Below are positions 24,646 to 33,634 of a stretch of DNA of 36,568 nt, in pieces. Source of the stretch: Eubacterium sp. CAG:252 (GTDB lineage Bacteria; Bacillota; Clostridia; Lachnospirales; Lachnospiraceae); assembly GCA_000436535.1 (NCBI GenBank), contig FR886344.1, forward strand, positions 3,352 through 39,919, given 5' to 3'. How positions within the stretch are numbered: the stretch's first letter is position 1; each line of letters begins with the position of its first letter. The position numbers and the translations under genes were made by a program. The notes beneath the pieces were generated by a model. It was not told the origin of the DNA. It worked only from the letters and a program-made list of their open reading frames with translations, and did no database searches.

Positions 24646-26682
24646 ATGGAGCAGGATAATAACATAATTACAGCATCCATAGAAGCTGAAAGCGTATCAG
24701 CACATACAAAAGAAAAGAAAGTATCAGGGTTTAAGAAAAGATTTGGGAAGAAAAAAAGAAAATCTGCCACTCAGATAAATGAAAGTAATAATGGCGTTAA
24801 TCAGATAGATGGTACATATGAAGCAGCAGGAGAAGGAGATGTAACTACGGATGCATCTGCTTCTGTGGATACAAAGAAGTCTTTCAGAAAAAAGTCTTCA
24901 AAGGCAAAGAAAGCATTTAATATTTATAGGGATAATACAGGCGATGGAAGTAATAACACTGCAAAGCAGGGAGAAAGCTTTATGAGAGGCATTAAAACCA
25001 AGCTTATAATTACTTCACTGCTTCCTACGGTTGTAGGTGTAATAATTGTACTTATAGTTGCTGTTATTAATATCACACAGGGTATGAATGAACAGGCTGT
25101 CAATGGTCTGACACTTCTGGGTGAGTCTACGAAGGCAAGTTATGAGAATGCTTATATGGGTGACTGGCGTGTAGATAATAATGGTAATATGTTTAAGGGA
25201 GATACGAATCTTTCACAGAAGCAGGATGGAATTGATAAGTATATAACTGATAATGATGCGGATCTTGCAGTATTTATTGGAGTAGATTGTAAGCTGACAT
25301 CTTTAAAAGATTCTAATAACAAGAGAATGTTAAGCCTTAAGGCAGATGAGAAGATATGGGAAACTGTTAAGTCAGGTACTATATATACAACTTCACATGT
25401 TGATATTGATGGAACTGAATATACAGGTGTGTATATTCCGCTTAAGAACTTTAGTGGAAGTGTTGTCGGTATGATGTTTTCTGGACAGCCAAGAACTGAT
25501 ATAACTTCATTTATTATGAATAAGATTATAACACTTATAGTAATATCACTGGTAGTATTTATAGTTGTTATTGTAGGAGCATTTTCAGTATCAAGCAGAA
25601 TTGCAAATGCACTTATTTCAGTTAACAAAGTATTTATTTCCCTTGCAGACGGTGACCTTACAGGAGAAGTTAATCCTGCACTTCTTGCAAGAAAGGATGA
25701 GATAGGACAGATGGCTAAGTCTGTTCAGGTACTTATTGACAAGTTACATACTATTGTCACAGGCTTACAGAGTACAGCTGCCGCACTTCACAGTGCAGGT
25801 GACAGCATGACTAACACTGCAGGACAGTCAAGCAAGGCTACAGAAGAAATATCAAGTGCAGTTGAGGACATATCAAAGGGTGCAATCGCACAGGCGGAGG
25901 ATATACAGAATGCATCAGCCCAGATTGCCAATATGGGTGAACTTATAAGTGGAATTGTAGAAAAGGTTGCTAATCTTACACAGGCGGCAGACACTATGAG
26001 TAAGGCAGGCGATACATCTATGAATACTATGGTTCTGCTTTCTGAGTCTAATGATAAGACTAATGAATCTATTGATAAGATTGCAAAACAGATTAATTTA
26101 ACTAATGAGTCAGTTGGTAAAATCGGTCAGGCTGCATCGCTTATTACTAATATAGCAGACCAGACAAGTCTTCTTGCGCTTAATGCTTCGATTGAATCAG
26201 CAAGAGCAGGTGAGGCAGGCAGAGGCTTTGCAGTTGTAGCTTCTGAGATACAGAAGCTGGCATCACAGTCAGATGAAGCCGCAGGAGAGATTAAGGATAT
26301 TATTGAAAGACTTCAGAAAGAGTCACAAAAGACTGTTTCTGATATGAATGATACTAAGGTTCTTATTAATGAGCAGATGGATAATCTGAATGCAACTAAG
26401 GACAGTTTTGTAGATGTGAGCGATGGTATTGCAGTATCAAGACAGGAGACTTCTGTTATCGAAAGTAACGCGGATTCTTGTAATGAGGCAAGAAAGCAGA
26501 TTGATGATGTTGTAACTAATCTGTCAGCAATATCACAGCAAAATGCAGCTTCTGCACAGCAGACAACAGCATCTATGGAAGAACTTTCAGCAACTATCGG
26601 TACGCTTGCAGATACAGCTAATGACCTTATGAAGATATCAGAGCAGCTTAATATGGAAGTAAGATTCTTTACAGTAAGGTAA
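24646..26682 (+). CDS. Methyl-accepting chemotaxis protein with long cytoplasmic N-terminus
   Basis: A 678-residue membrane receptor that passes ligand signals to CheA/CheW and flagellar motors. Order: a charged, Lys/Ser/Asn-rich cytoplasmic region (1-118), membrane helix 119-143, an extracellular sensor of about 145 residues resembling a single Cache domain (MGDWRVDNNGNMFKGDT ... TGVYIPLKNFSGSVVGMMF), membrane helix about 293-313, a HAMP linker (about 314-367) and the signalling coiled coil. The conserved hairpin tip is at about 500-545 (NIADQTSLLALNASIESARA, then GEAGRGFAVVASEIQKLA). GGGAGG precedes ATG 24646. The cytoplasmic extension before the first helix is unusual, since most receptors start within 10-30 residues of it. 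The ligand is unknown. Monocistronic, with a terminator at 26741. Confidence 0.95.
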   Translation: MEQDNNIITASIEAESVSAHTKEKKVSGFKKRFGKKKRKSATQINESNNGVNQIDGTYEAAGEGDVTTDASASVDTKKSFRKKSSKAKKAFNIYRDNTGDGSNNTAKQGESFMRGIKTKLIITSLLPTVVGVIIVLIVAVINITQGMNEQAVNGLTLLGESTKASYENAYMGDWRVDNNGNMFKGDTNLSQKQDGIDKYITDNDADLAVFIGVDCKLTSLKDSNNKRMLSLKADEKIWETVKSGTIYTTSHVDIDGTEYTGVYIPLKNFSGSVVGMMFSGQPRTDITSFIMNKIITLIVISLVVFIVVIVGAFSVSSRIANALISVNKVFISLADGDLTGEVNPALLARKDEIGQMAKSVQVLIDKLHTIVTGLQSTAAALHSAGDSMTNTAGQSSKATEEISSAVEDISKGAIAQAEDIQNASAQIANMGELISGIVEKVANLTQAADTMSKAGDTSMNTMVLLSESNDKTNESIDKIAKQINLTNESVGKIGQAASLITNIADQTSLLALNASIESARAGEAGRGFAVVASEIQKLASQSDEAAGEIKDIIERLQKESQKTVSDMNDTKVLINEQMDNLNATKDSFVDVSDGIAVSRQETSVIESNADSCNEARKQIDDVVTNLSAISQQNAASAQQTTASMEELSATIGTLADTANDLMKISEQLNMEVRFFTVR

Positions 26683-26740
26683 GAAATGCTTAACAGCGCG
26701 AATTTACGAGTATAAAGATGAAAAATAAATAGTGAATATT

Positions 26741-26783
26741 AAGAGGAAGGCAATAGTGAGTATGTCATTATTGCCTTCCTCTT
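26741..26783 (+). terminator. Terminator of the chemotaxis receptor gene
   Basis: A perfect 15-bp stem (AAGAGGAAGGCAATA with its complement, 26741-26755 and 26769-26783), 13-base loop. It lies between convergent genes and may also serve the DUF4317 gene. Confidence 0.8.
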
Positions 26784-26906
26784 ATATCATAATTCGCAAA
26801 TTATTGTTGTTACACCCTATAATCCGCACTATCGCGCTCTTTTTCCTGCTTAGCAGATTGCTTGGATTGTTCGTTTGTTAATTCATTTGAAAAGTAAATG
26901 CCTGAT

Positions 26907-28064
26907 TTACTCCTCAGTTCTATCAATAACTTCACCAGTGTCAGGGTTTACAGATATTCCGTTGACCTCAAGCCGTTCATCAATCTGGATGACAAGGCAC
27001 TGTTTTCCATCTATAAGACGGGTTTCTACAAGGTCTGTTTTATCAGGATTAATCTTTATAACAACGTCAGGTGTCTTTACCTCAAACTTTCTTGAAGGAG
27101 TTATGTTAGCAGCGGCAAGTCGTCCATTTTCACCTGCAGCCATCTCAAAGTGTTCTTCAAAGTCTGTAAGGCGTTCATCAGAAACACCACTACGCTCTAA
27201 TATTTCTTTAACCTCTGTCTTATCAAGCATTACAGGGGCACTTGATACAGCCTTATGTTCTTCAATAACTTCATTCAGGTTATCGTGGATATTCTTTACC
27301 GTTTCATAGTTACAATCTTCACCGAGTGTTTCAGTTACAAGATTATTAAAGGTTTCTTTCTGGACATCGGCAGGAAGAGGAACTTCACAACTAAGAACTG
27401 AGTTCAGAAATTCCTGCTGGAAGTCGTCTGTATCTTTACAGTGGAATAGTATACTTTCATCATCAGTACTTCTGTTATTGAAAGCAGGAAATAAAAATGC
27501 GATATCAGGGTTATCCACCATATGGCTCTGTGTCTGGTTATGAAATGCCTTATCATTCTCAAAGTACCCAAGACCAGCCTTAGAAAGTGTAACCGGGCAT
27601 ATACAGCATAATATGTAGTTATATACCTCATCAGAGGCATCATCCATAGCAATGTTGTCAGCCGTAACACCGGGAATATCATATGTCTGGTTTACGATAA
27701 GAATAAGATAGTTGCCAGGATAATAGTAGCTGGTAATTATCTTGTCGTATAACTGGTTAAGAAGGTTATCATCATTCAGCTCACATTTTCTGAGTTCAAG
27801 AAGAAAATCTCTCTGCTGGTCTTTTCCGTAAGCATCAAGTGTAAACTTCATATCAATCAGGTTTCTGCCCGGCGTTCCGGAAAGACATTTTTTAAGAATG
27901 TCAATATACTTGTGGCGTTCTTCCTCAGGAAGATTAAGAAATGTTTCATTAAATGTTGTTACCTTATTTTTCTCTCCATCTACATAGCAGCCACATAATC
28001 TTAAGATACCGCAGTCTTCAATGTTAAACTGGGATTTTATTTCATTTATTTCTTTACGTGTCAT
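26907..28064 (-). CDS. DUF4317 domain-containing protein
   Basis: A 385-residue cytosolic protein of a family conserved in Clostridia, function unknown. Typical blocks are MTRKEINEIKSQFNIEDCGI at the start, LCGCYVDGEKNKV, GTPGRNLIDMKF, YYYPGNYLILIVNQTYDIPG, NYILCCICPVTLSKAGLGYF and, near the end, VVIKINPDKTDLVETRLIDG followed by QCLVIQIDERLEVNGI. No membrane segment or catalytic motif is evident. AAAGGAG precedes ATG 28064. It stands alone. Bases 27394-27406 inside it match the island palindrome at 12 of 13, which I take as chance. Confidence 0.85.
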   Translation of the reverse strand: MTRKEINEIKSQFNIEDCGILRLCGCYVDGEKNKVTTFNETFLNLPEEERHKYIDILKKCLSGTPGRNLIDMKFTLDAYGKDQQRDFLLELRKCELNDDNLLNQLYDKIITSYYYPGNYLILIVNQTYDIPGVTADNIAMDDASDEVYNYILCCICPVTLSKAGLGYFENDKAFHNQTQSHMVDNPDIAFLFPAFNNRSTDDESILFHCKDTDDFQQEFLNSVLSCEVPLPADVQKETFNNLVTETLGEDCNYETVKNIHDNLNEVIEEHKAVSSAPVMLDKTEVKEILERSGVSDERLTDFEEHFEMAAGENGRLAAANITPSRKFEVKTPDVVIKINPDKTDLVETRLIDGKQCLVIQIDERLEVNGISVNPDTGEVIDRTEE

Positions 28065-28278
28065 AAATATAACTCTCCTTTTATTATCAGATTTTGAATA
28101 GCTCTGAAAAGCAGCATTAATATTCCTGTTTTTGTACTTTAACAGGATAGTATTATTATTTTACCACAGAAATGTGTCTGAAACATCAGGCATATTAATT
28201 ATATTTGTCAATTTTATATGGCGGATAAATCTCATTAAGAAAATGTGTAATATTTTTTAATTGATTTTAAATAGTAAT

Positions 28279-28418
28279 CTATAAATGAGCAAATTTAAAA
28301 TATTGCACAAGTATGTCGGCGTTAAAAAACAGATTTTTCATAATCTATTGAAATGTATTTGAGGTACAAACAAAAACAAATTATTTTTTTGCATTTTTTT
28401 GTATATGCTCATTTATAG
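28279..28418 (+). repeat. Family 1 small element, full copy (140 bp)
   Basis: It runs from CTATAAATGAGCAAAT to ATGCTCATTTATAG. The gap 28065-28781 holds this copy, the partial one after it and AT-rich promoter DNA for pfk, with a TATAAT at 28689-28694. Confidence 0.88.
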
Positions 28419-28587
28419 TAGTAATGATAATTTTGAAAGTTTCACAAGATTAAAAGTATTATTAAAGTATATATGAATGTTTAAAGAAGTAAAGAGTATA
28501 TTTACGAGAGTATATTATACTTAATAAAATGATTGTAATATTATAAAATTGGATGTATAATAAGATAAATATATTAAATATAACAAA

Positions 28588-28640
28588 TTATAGATGAGTA
28601 AATAAAGAAAAGTTGCAAAATGATAAGGATATATCCGAAT
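28588..28640 (-). repeat. Family 1 element, one end (partial)
   Basis: TTATAGATGAGTAAATAAAG followed by AAAGTTGCAAAA resembles the end of the reverse-oriented copies (22741, 35336). The other end is not found. Confidence 0.45.
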
Positions 28641-28781
28641 TTACATAGATTTTACATAAAACAACAGATAGAATTCATGTATAAGATGTATAATAATTAT
28701 TAAATATAAGTAAGTATAAACAGAATTTATAATAAAATGATTTTACATGAGAATAACATGAGAAGAATAGGAGGCAGACGT

Positions 28782-29852
28782 ATGAAGATTGGAATGTTAA
28801 CAAGTGGTGGTGACTGTCAGGCTTTGAATGCAGCTATGAGAGGTGTTGCAAAGAGTTTATATAATAAGATACCAGATGTAAAGATATATGGTTTTCTTGA
28901 TGGATATAAGGGGCTTATCAATAATAACTGCAAGGTTATGAATGTTGATGACTTTTCAGGAATATTGACAATCGGAGGCACTATTCTTGGAACTTCAAGA
29001 ACTCCTTTTAAGAAGATAACTGAGCCGGATGAGAATGGCAAAGATAAGATTGTATCTATGAAGAAGACTTATAAGGAGCTTGGACTTGACTGCCTTGTTA
29101 TTCTTGGTGGCAATGGAACTCACAAGACAGCTAATCTGTTGAGCGAAGAAGGTCTTAATGTAGTTACATTGCCTAAGACTATTGATAATGACCTTGTTGG
29201 TACGGATGTCAGCTTTGGTTTCCAGTCAGCGGTAGATATTGCTACAAGCACTATTGATTGTATACATACAACAGCAGCCTCACACAGCAGGGTATTTATA
29301 GTAGAGCTTATGGGACATAAGACAGGCTGGCTGACACTTCACGCAGGTGTAGCGGGCGGCTCAGATGTTATTCTTATTCCAGAAATTCCATACGATTTAG
29401 ATAAGGTTGTAGAGGCTATTAATAAAAGAAGCAGCCAGAAGAAGCATTTTACAATACTTGCAGTTGCAGAGGGTATTATATCAAAGGAAGAGATGGAGTT
29501 TACCAAAAAGGAGCTTAAGGAGATAAGAAAGAGAGAGCATTTTCCATCAGCAGCATACAGGATAGGTGCCGGTATTATGGAAAGAACAGGTCAGGAGGTA
29601 AGAGTTACAGTTCCGGGACACGTACAGCGTGGAGGAAGTCCTTGTGCATATGACAGGGTACTTGCATCAAGACTTGGCGCTAAGGCCGCAGAACTTATTA
29701 TGAATGAGGAATATGGCTATATGGTATGTGTTAAGAATAACCAGATGGATAAGATTGCATTAAGAGAAGTTGCCGGCAAGTTAAAGACTGTCAATCCTGA
29801 TGCTGGAATAATAAAAGAAGCAAAGGCGATGGGTATATGTTTTGGAGATTAA
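28782..29852 (+). CDS. pfkA: 6-phosphofructokinase
   Basis: Phosphorylates fructose 6-phosphate to fructose 1,6-bisphosphate, the committed step of glycolysis. The protein opens KIGMLTSGGDCQALNAAMR (phosphate-binding loop). It has GGNGTHKTA at 109-117, PKTIDNDL at 131-138 with the catalytic Asp, SRVFIVELMGHKTGWLTL, and the substrate-side RVTVPGHVQRGGSPCAYDR. In pyrophosphate-dependent enzymes the second motif is GGDD; here Gly is kept at that position, which favours ATP, while the Lys of PKTIDND resembles the mixed group III enzymes. The metal-contacting Asp of GGDG is Asn here. The frame can be extended to 28737, but AGGAGG (28769-28774) clearly serves ATG 28782, giving 356 residues. The stop overlaps the start of ppk by 16 bp. 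Confidence 0.92.
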   Translation: MKIGMLTSGGDCQALNAAMRGVAKSLYNKIPDVKIYGFLDGYKGLINNNCKVMNVDDFSGILTIGGTILGTSRTPFKKITEPDENGKDKIVSMKKTYKELGLDCLVILGGNGTHKTANLLSEEGLNVVTLPKTIDNDLVGTDVSFGFQSAVDIATSTIDCIHTTAASHSRVFIVELMGHKTGWLTLHAGVAGGSDVILIPEIPYDLDKVVEAINKRSSQKKHFTILAVAEGIISKEEMEFTKKELKEIRKREHFPSAAYRIGAGIMERTGQEVRVTVPGHVQRGGSPCAYDRVLASRLGAKAAELIMNEEYGYMVCVKNNQMDKIALREVAGKLKTVNPDAGIIKEAKAMGICFGD

Positions 29853-32395
29853 AGGCAATAAAGTTTCCATTTAAAAGGAAAAAAGATGAACAGCAGATTG
29901 TTATTGACGTAAAATCTGTGGAAACAGCTAAGGAACGAATAAAGGCGGCAATTGAACCAGCGCAGGTAAAAAAATCAGATGTTAATGTAACGGCTAAGAA
30001 ACAAGCATCAGAAAGTGTAGATGTCATAGAAGTTTCAGGAAATCATCCGGAGAAAGAGAATAATCAATCAATGGAAAATGACGGGAACGACATTACAAAG
30101 CCAGAAACAAAAGAAACTGGGAAACAGAGGGTGGATATGGAACAATATAATAAGCTTGATAAAAATGAAATTATAAATGAAACAACAGATAAAATAAAAC
30201 AGGAAGAACAGGTAAAACAGCCTATGGAAGCTAATAGTATAAAGAGCGCCGAACAGAATGTTGTCAGTGCGCATAAGAATTTAAAAGAAATTGAGGAAAA
30301 TTATCGTAAGAAAGGTGAGAAGCTGCCTTTTTTTGCGAACAGAGAGTTATCATGGCTTAAGTTTAATGAAAGAGTTATAGATGAAGCTGATGATAAGAGA
30401 GTTCCTTTATGTGAAAGATTAACATTTGTTTCTATATTTAACAGCAATCTTGATGAGTTCTATATGGTAAGAGTTGGTTCGTTGTATGACCAGATGATTC
30501 TTGCGAAGAAGAGCAAACAGGAATTCATAACAGGATTTGACAATAAGTCAATGATGACGGCAGAGCAGCAGTTAGATGCTGTATTTGCAGAAACAAGAGA
30601 ATTGTTACATAAGAAGGATAAAATATATGCAAGACTTATGTATGAATTTGACAGTCAGGGGGTTAAGCTTATAAGCTTTAATGATGTGGAGTATTCAGAT
30701 GCAGTATATCTTGAGAATTACTTTAATAAGTCTATACTTCCTATACTTTCACCACAAGTTATAGGAAAGAAAAATCCGTTTCCATTTCTTAAGAATAAGG
30801 AGATATATGCAGTAGCCCTTCTTGGTTCTAAGAATAACGACAAGATAGGTCTTGTACCTTGCAGTAACGGGATATTTGACAGACTTATACCTATTCCTTC
30901 AGACAGCAGAAAGTATATGCTTGTTGAGGAGCTTATACTGCATTTTCTGCCGAAGATATTCAAGAAGTACAGTGTTAAGAGCAAGTCGCTTATAAGAATA
31001 ATAAGAAATGCTGATATAGATATGGATGAGGCATTTTTTGATGAAGATATGGACTACAGGGACACTATGGAGCAGCTTATAAAAGAAAGAAGAAGACTGT
31101 GTCCTGTTAAGTTAGAGTATTCAAGGGTGCTTGATGATAAGGTTATATCTGAGCTCTGCAAGGAGTTGAAGCTTGACAAAAAGCAGGTATTTTATTCGGA
31201 GTCACCACTTGAGATGTCATTTATATCAAAGATACAGGATGACTTAAGAGGCAGAAGAGAATTATTCTATGAAAGAAGAGTACCACAGAATTCAAAGCAG
31301 TTGGATATAAAGCAGCCAATTATGGACCAGATAGCCAAAAAGGATGTGCTGTTAAGTTATCCATATGAAAGTATGCATCCACTTATTAAGCTGCTTAACG
31401 AAGCTGGAAGTGATGACAGGGTATTATCTATCAAGATGACTCTTTACAGGGTTGCCAAGAACTCACAGATAGTTGAGGCTCTTATAGAAGCGGCTGAGAA
31501 TGGTAAAGAGGTTGTTGTACTTGTTGAACTGAGGGCAAGATTTGATGAAGAGAATAATATAGAATGGTCAAGACGTCTTGAAGAGGCTGGATGTAAGATT
31601 ATATACGGAATAGAGCATATTAAGGTACATTCAAAGCTATGCCTTATAACATATAAAGATGGTGAGGACTTTAAGTATATAACTCACGTTGGAACAGGTA
31701 ACTTTAACGAAAAGACAGCAAAGCTCTACACAGACCTTGCGCTTATTACCTCTGATGTAAATATTGCAAGAGAAACAGCAGATGTGTTCAATAATCTTGG
31801 ACTTGGAGATGTAGTTGAACATACAGAACATTTGCTTGTTGCACCTAAGTGCCTTCAGAATAAGGTTCTTGAGCTTATCGATGATGAGATTAAAAAGGCT
31901 CAGAATGGTGAAGAAGCTTATATAGGTATAAAGATTAACTCTCTTACTGATAAGACTATCATAGAAAAGCTTGTTGAGGCCTCTATGAGTGGTGTTAAGA
32001 TAGATATGGTCATAAGAGGTATAAGCTGTATGGTGGCTGGAATAGAAGGCTATACAGACAATATTACAATTACAAGTATTGTAGGAAGATTTCTTGAGCA
32101 TTCACGTATATATATATTTGGCAAAGGTAAGACTGCAAAGATATATATATCATCAGCAGATTTTATGACAAGAAATACAATCAGGAGAGTCGAAGTTGCT
32201 ACTCCTGTATATGATGATGGCATAAAGGAAAGAATTCTGCGTATGTTTAACACAATGCTTTGTGATAATGTCAAGGCAAGAATTATGGCTAATGATGGTA
32301 ATTATTATAAGAAGGATGCGGTTGACGGAGTATCAAGGCTCAATTCGCAGGAATATTTTTATGATGAGGTTGTAAAGAAGGCACAACAGAATTAG
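29837..32395 (+). CDS. ppk1: Polyphosphate kinase 1 with long N-terminal extension
   Basis: Makes inorganic polyphosphate from ATP, reversibly. The conserved enzyme starts only at about residue 166 with FFANRELSWLKFNERVIDEA. The two phospholipase-D-like catalytic blocks follow: KVHSKLCLITYK (phosphorylated His at about 597) and LEHSRIYIFGKGKTAKIYI (second His at about 755). GTGNFNEKTAKLYTDLALIT and SSADFMTRNTIRRVE are also typical. Residues 1-160 are Lys/Glu/Asn-rich and look disordered; this part is absent from ordinary PPK1 (about 690 residues). The gene overlaps the pfk end by 16 bp, so translation is probably coupled. No good ribosome site lies before ATG 29837, and a later start inside the extension is possible. 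Confidence 0.93.
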   Translation: MFWRLKAIKFPFKRKKDEQQIVIDVKSVETAKERIKAAIEPAQVKKSDVNVTAKKQASESVDVIEVSGNHPEKENNQSMENDGNDITKPETKETGKQRVDMEQYNKLDKNEIINETTDKIKQEEQVKQPMEANSIKSAEQNVVSAHKNLKEIEENYRKKGEKLPFFANRELSWLKFNERVIDEADDKRVPLCERLTFVSIFNSNLDEFYMVRVGSLYDQMILAKKSKQEFITGFDNKSMMTAEQQLDAVFAETRELLHKKDKIYARLMYEFDSQGVKLISFNDVEYSDAVYLENYFNKSILPILSPQVIGKKNPFPFLKNKEIYAVALLGSKNNDKIGLVPCSNGIFDRLIPIPSDSRKYMLVEELILHFLPKIFKKYSVKSKSLIRIIRNADIDMDEAFFDEDMDYRDTMEQLIKERRRLCPVKLEYSRVLDDKVISELCKELKLDKKQVFYSESPLEMSFISKIQDDLRGRRELFYERRVPQNSKQLDIKQPIMDQIAKKDVLLSYPYESMHPLIKLLNEAGSDDRVLSIKMTLYRVAKNSQIVEALIEAAENGKEVVVLVELRARFDEENNIEWSRRLEEAGCKIIYGIEHIKVHSKLCLITYKDGEDFKYITHVGTGNFNEKTAKLYTDLALITSDVNIARETADVFNNLGLGDVVEHTEHLLVAPKCLQNKVLELIDDEIKKAQNGEEAYIGIKINSLTDKTIIEKLVEASMSGVKIDMVIRGISCMVAGIEGYTDNITITSIVGRFLEHSRIYIFGKGKTAKIYISSADFMTRNTIRRVEVATPVYDDGIKERILRMFNTMLCDNVKARIMANDGNYYKKDAVDGVSRLNSQEYFYDEVVKKAQQN

Positions 32396-32501
32396 ATTAT
32401 GGAATATATAAAATATTTATTAACTGCTTGAATTTATTTTTGAATTTGATACACTTTATAAGTATGTTAAATAATAGACACAAAAGTAAAGGATGGCATA
32501 T

Positions 32502-33056
32502 ATGAAACCAGCGGTATTTTTTCATAATTTTTTTGGACATCTGAATACTATTAATCATCACAAGTTTCAGGTTATGAAGAACTGCTTCAGGGTAGGGCTT
32601 TATAAGCAGGGACTATTGCACGATATGTCGAAGTACAGCTTTACGGAGTTTATTCCGGGTGTGAAGTATTATCAGGATGGAAACAGAAGTCCGAATAATG
32701 CGCAAAGAGAGGCAGAGGGCTGTTCGACAGCGTGGCTTCACCATAAGGGACGCAACAAGCATCATTATGAGTACTGGATTGATTATCCAGCCAAGGGTGG
32801 CGATGGAAGTCTTGTAGGTATGGAAATGCCTGTCAATTATGTTGTTGAAATGTTCTGTGACAGAGTGGCTGCCAGCAAGATATATAACAAGGATAAGTAT
32901 AAGGATTCGGACTCACTTGAGTATTTTAAGCGTGGAATGAACCATTATATTATGCACCCTAAGACAAAGGAGCTTATATATAGTCTTCTTACAATGTTAG
33001 CAGAGAAGGGTGAGGATTATACATTTGCATATATAAAAGAAAATGTACTTAAGTAG
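32502..33056 (+). CDS. DUF5662 family protein (HD-like)
   Basis: A protein of about 184 residues, function unknown. Conserved His/Asp-rich patterns are HLNTINHHKFQVMKNCFRVG, GLLHDMSKYSFTEF and STAWLHHKGRNKHHYEYW. The LLHDMSK and HHKGRNKHH blocks suggest a metal-binding, HD-like hydrolase fold. The frame has an ATG at 32493, but AAAGG at about 32487-32492 lies at proper distance only from ATG 32502 (MKPAVFFHNFFGH). It follows ppk by about 100 bp in the same direction, possibly in the same transcript. Confidence 0.78.
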   Translation: MKPAVFFHNFFGHLNTINHHKFQVMKNCFRVGLYKQGLLHDMSKYSFTEFIPGVKYYQDGNRSPNNAQREAEGCSTAWLHHKGRNKHHYEYWIDYPAKGGDGSLVGMEMPVNYVVEMFCDRVAASKIYNKDKYKDSDSLEYFKRGMNHYIMHPKTKELIYSLLTMLAEKGEDYTFAYIKENVLK

Positions 33057-33200
33057 GCAGGGTACGCATATGTCATATGCAGTTGTACATTGTTATGGAT
33101 TGTGTTAAATGCGAGATATTTAATGATTTATGTATAAATGTAAAGAGAAAGTTGCAGTTTGCAGAGAGTTGTGGATTGCAGCCTTCTTTTTTTAATTCAT

Positions 33201-33227
33201 GAAGGTTGCAGTTCGCAGCCTTCTTTT
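33201..33227 (+). terminator. Terminator after the DUF5662 gene
   Basis: GAAGGTTGC (33201-33209) pairs with GCAGCCTTC (33215-33223) with one G-U pair and is followed by TTTT. A related stretch (GTTGCAGTTTGCAG ... GCAGCCTTCTTTTTTT, 33151-33192) precedes it, so two transcript ends may lie in tandem. Confidence 0.6.
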
Positions 33228-33279
33228 GGTTCTTTGGGTTCCTTGTCAAGAGCTGGGGGAAATATACATTATATGACTG

Positions 33280-33296
33280 ACAATTAATTTAATTGT
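33280..33296. promoter_or_regulatory. Perfect 17-bp palindrome upstream of the suf genes
   Basis: ACAATTAATTTAATTGT (8-1-8 symmetry), 340 bp before sufC. A candidate operator; the protein is unknown. AT-only palindromes can also arise by chance. The rest of the 33057-33634 gap has one open stretch of about 40 codons near 33310-33440 without support. Confidence 0.35.
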
Positions 33297-33489
33297 AGTA
33301 AATAAGTAGCTATTAAAGAGTCAGGAGTGGACACATTAAGAGATATTATCGTAAAGATAGGAATGACTTTACAGCTTTGGAAGCATATTATGAGGGGAAT
33401 GTTCATTTACAGGTATAAATATATTGTGCCTGTAAAAAATATTATTGATTGATTATTATCAGTGTTATGTGTTAATATAAAGAGCAGAT

Positions 33490-33521
33490 TAATCCTGATT
33501 ACCCTGGGGAATATAGGATTA
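33490..33521 (+). promoter_or_regulatory. Hairpin in the suf leader region
   Basis: TAATCCT (33490-33496) and AGGATTA (33515-33521) are inverted, with a partly pairing interior (ACCC/GGGG). A second small hairpin TGCTGT-ATG-ACAGCA lies at about 33587-33601, before the sufC ribosome site. Confidence 0.35.
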
Positions 33522-33634
33522 GTTATTCTATATAACTTTACCTGATGCGATTGCCTGATTGTTATGTAGAATATATGTAAGGTGTGCTGTATGACAGCAT
33601 ATATAACAAGGAATGAACGGAGGATTAAGGTATA

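Noticed and set aside
25152..25628. Antisense frame of 158 codons opposite the chemotaxis receptor
   Set aside because: Shadow of the receptor gene, with no start signals and no recognisable domains. The same holds for frames opposite ftsH, pyrG, the ABC genes and relQ.
27394..27406. Sixth copy of the island palindrome (AGAACTGAGTTCA)
   Set aside because: One mismatch, inside the DUF4317 coding sequence and 8 kb from the island; probably chance.
33310..33450. Small gene upstream of sufC
   Set aside because: Frames of 25-41 codons overlap each other and none has both a good start and a known pattern.
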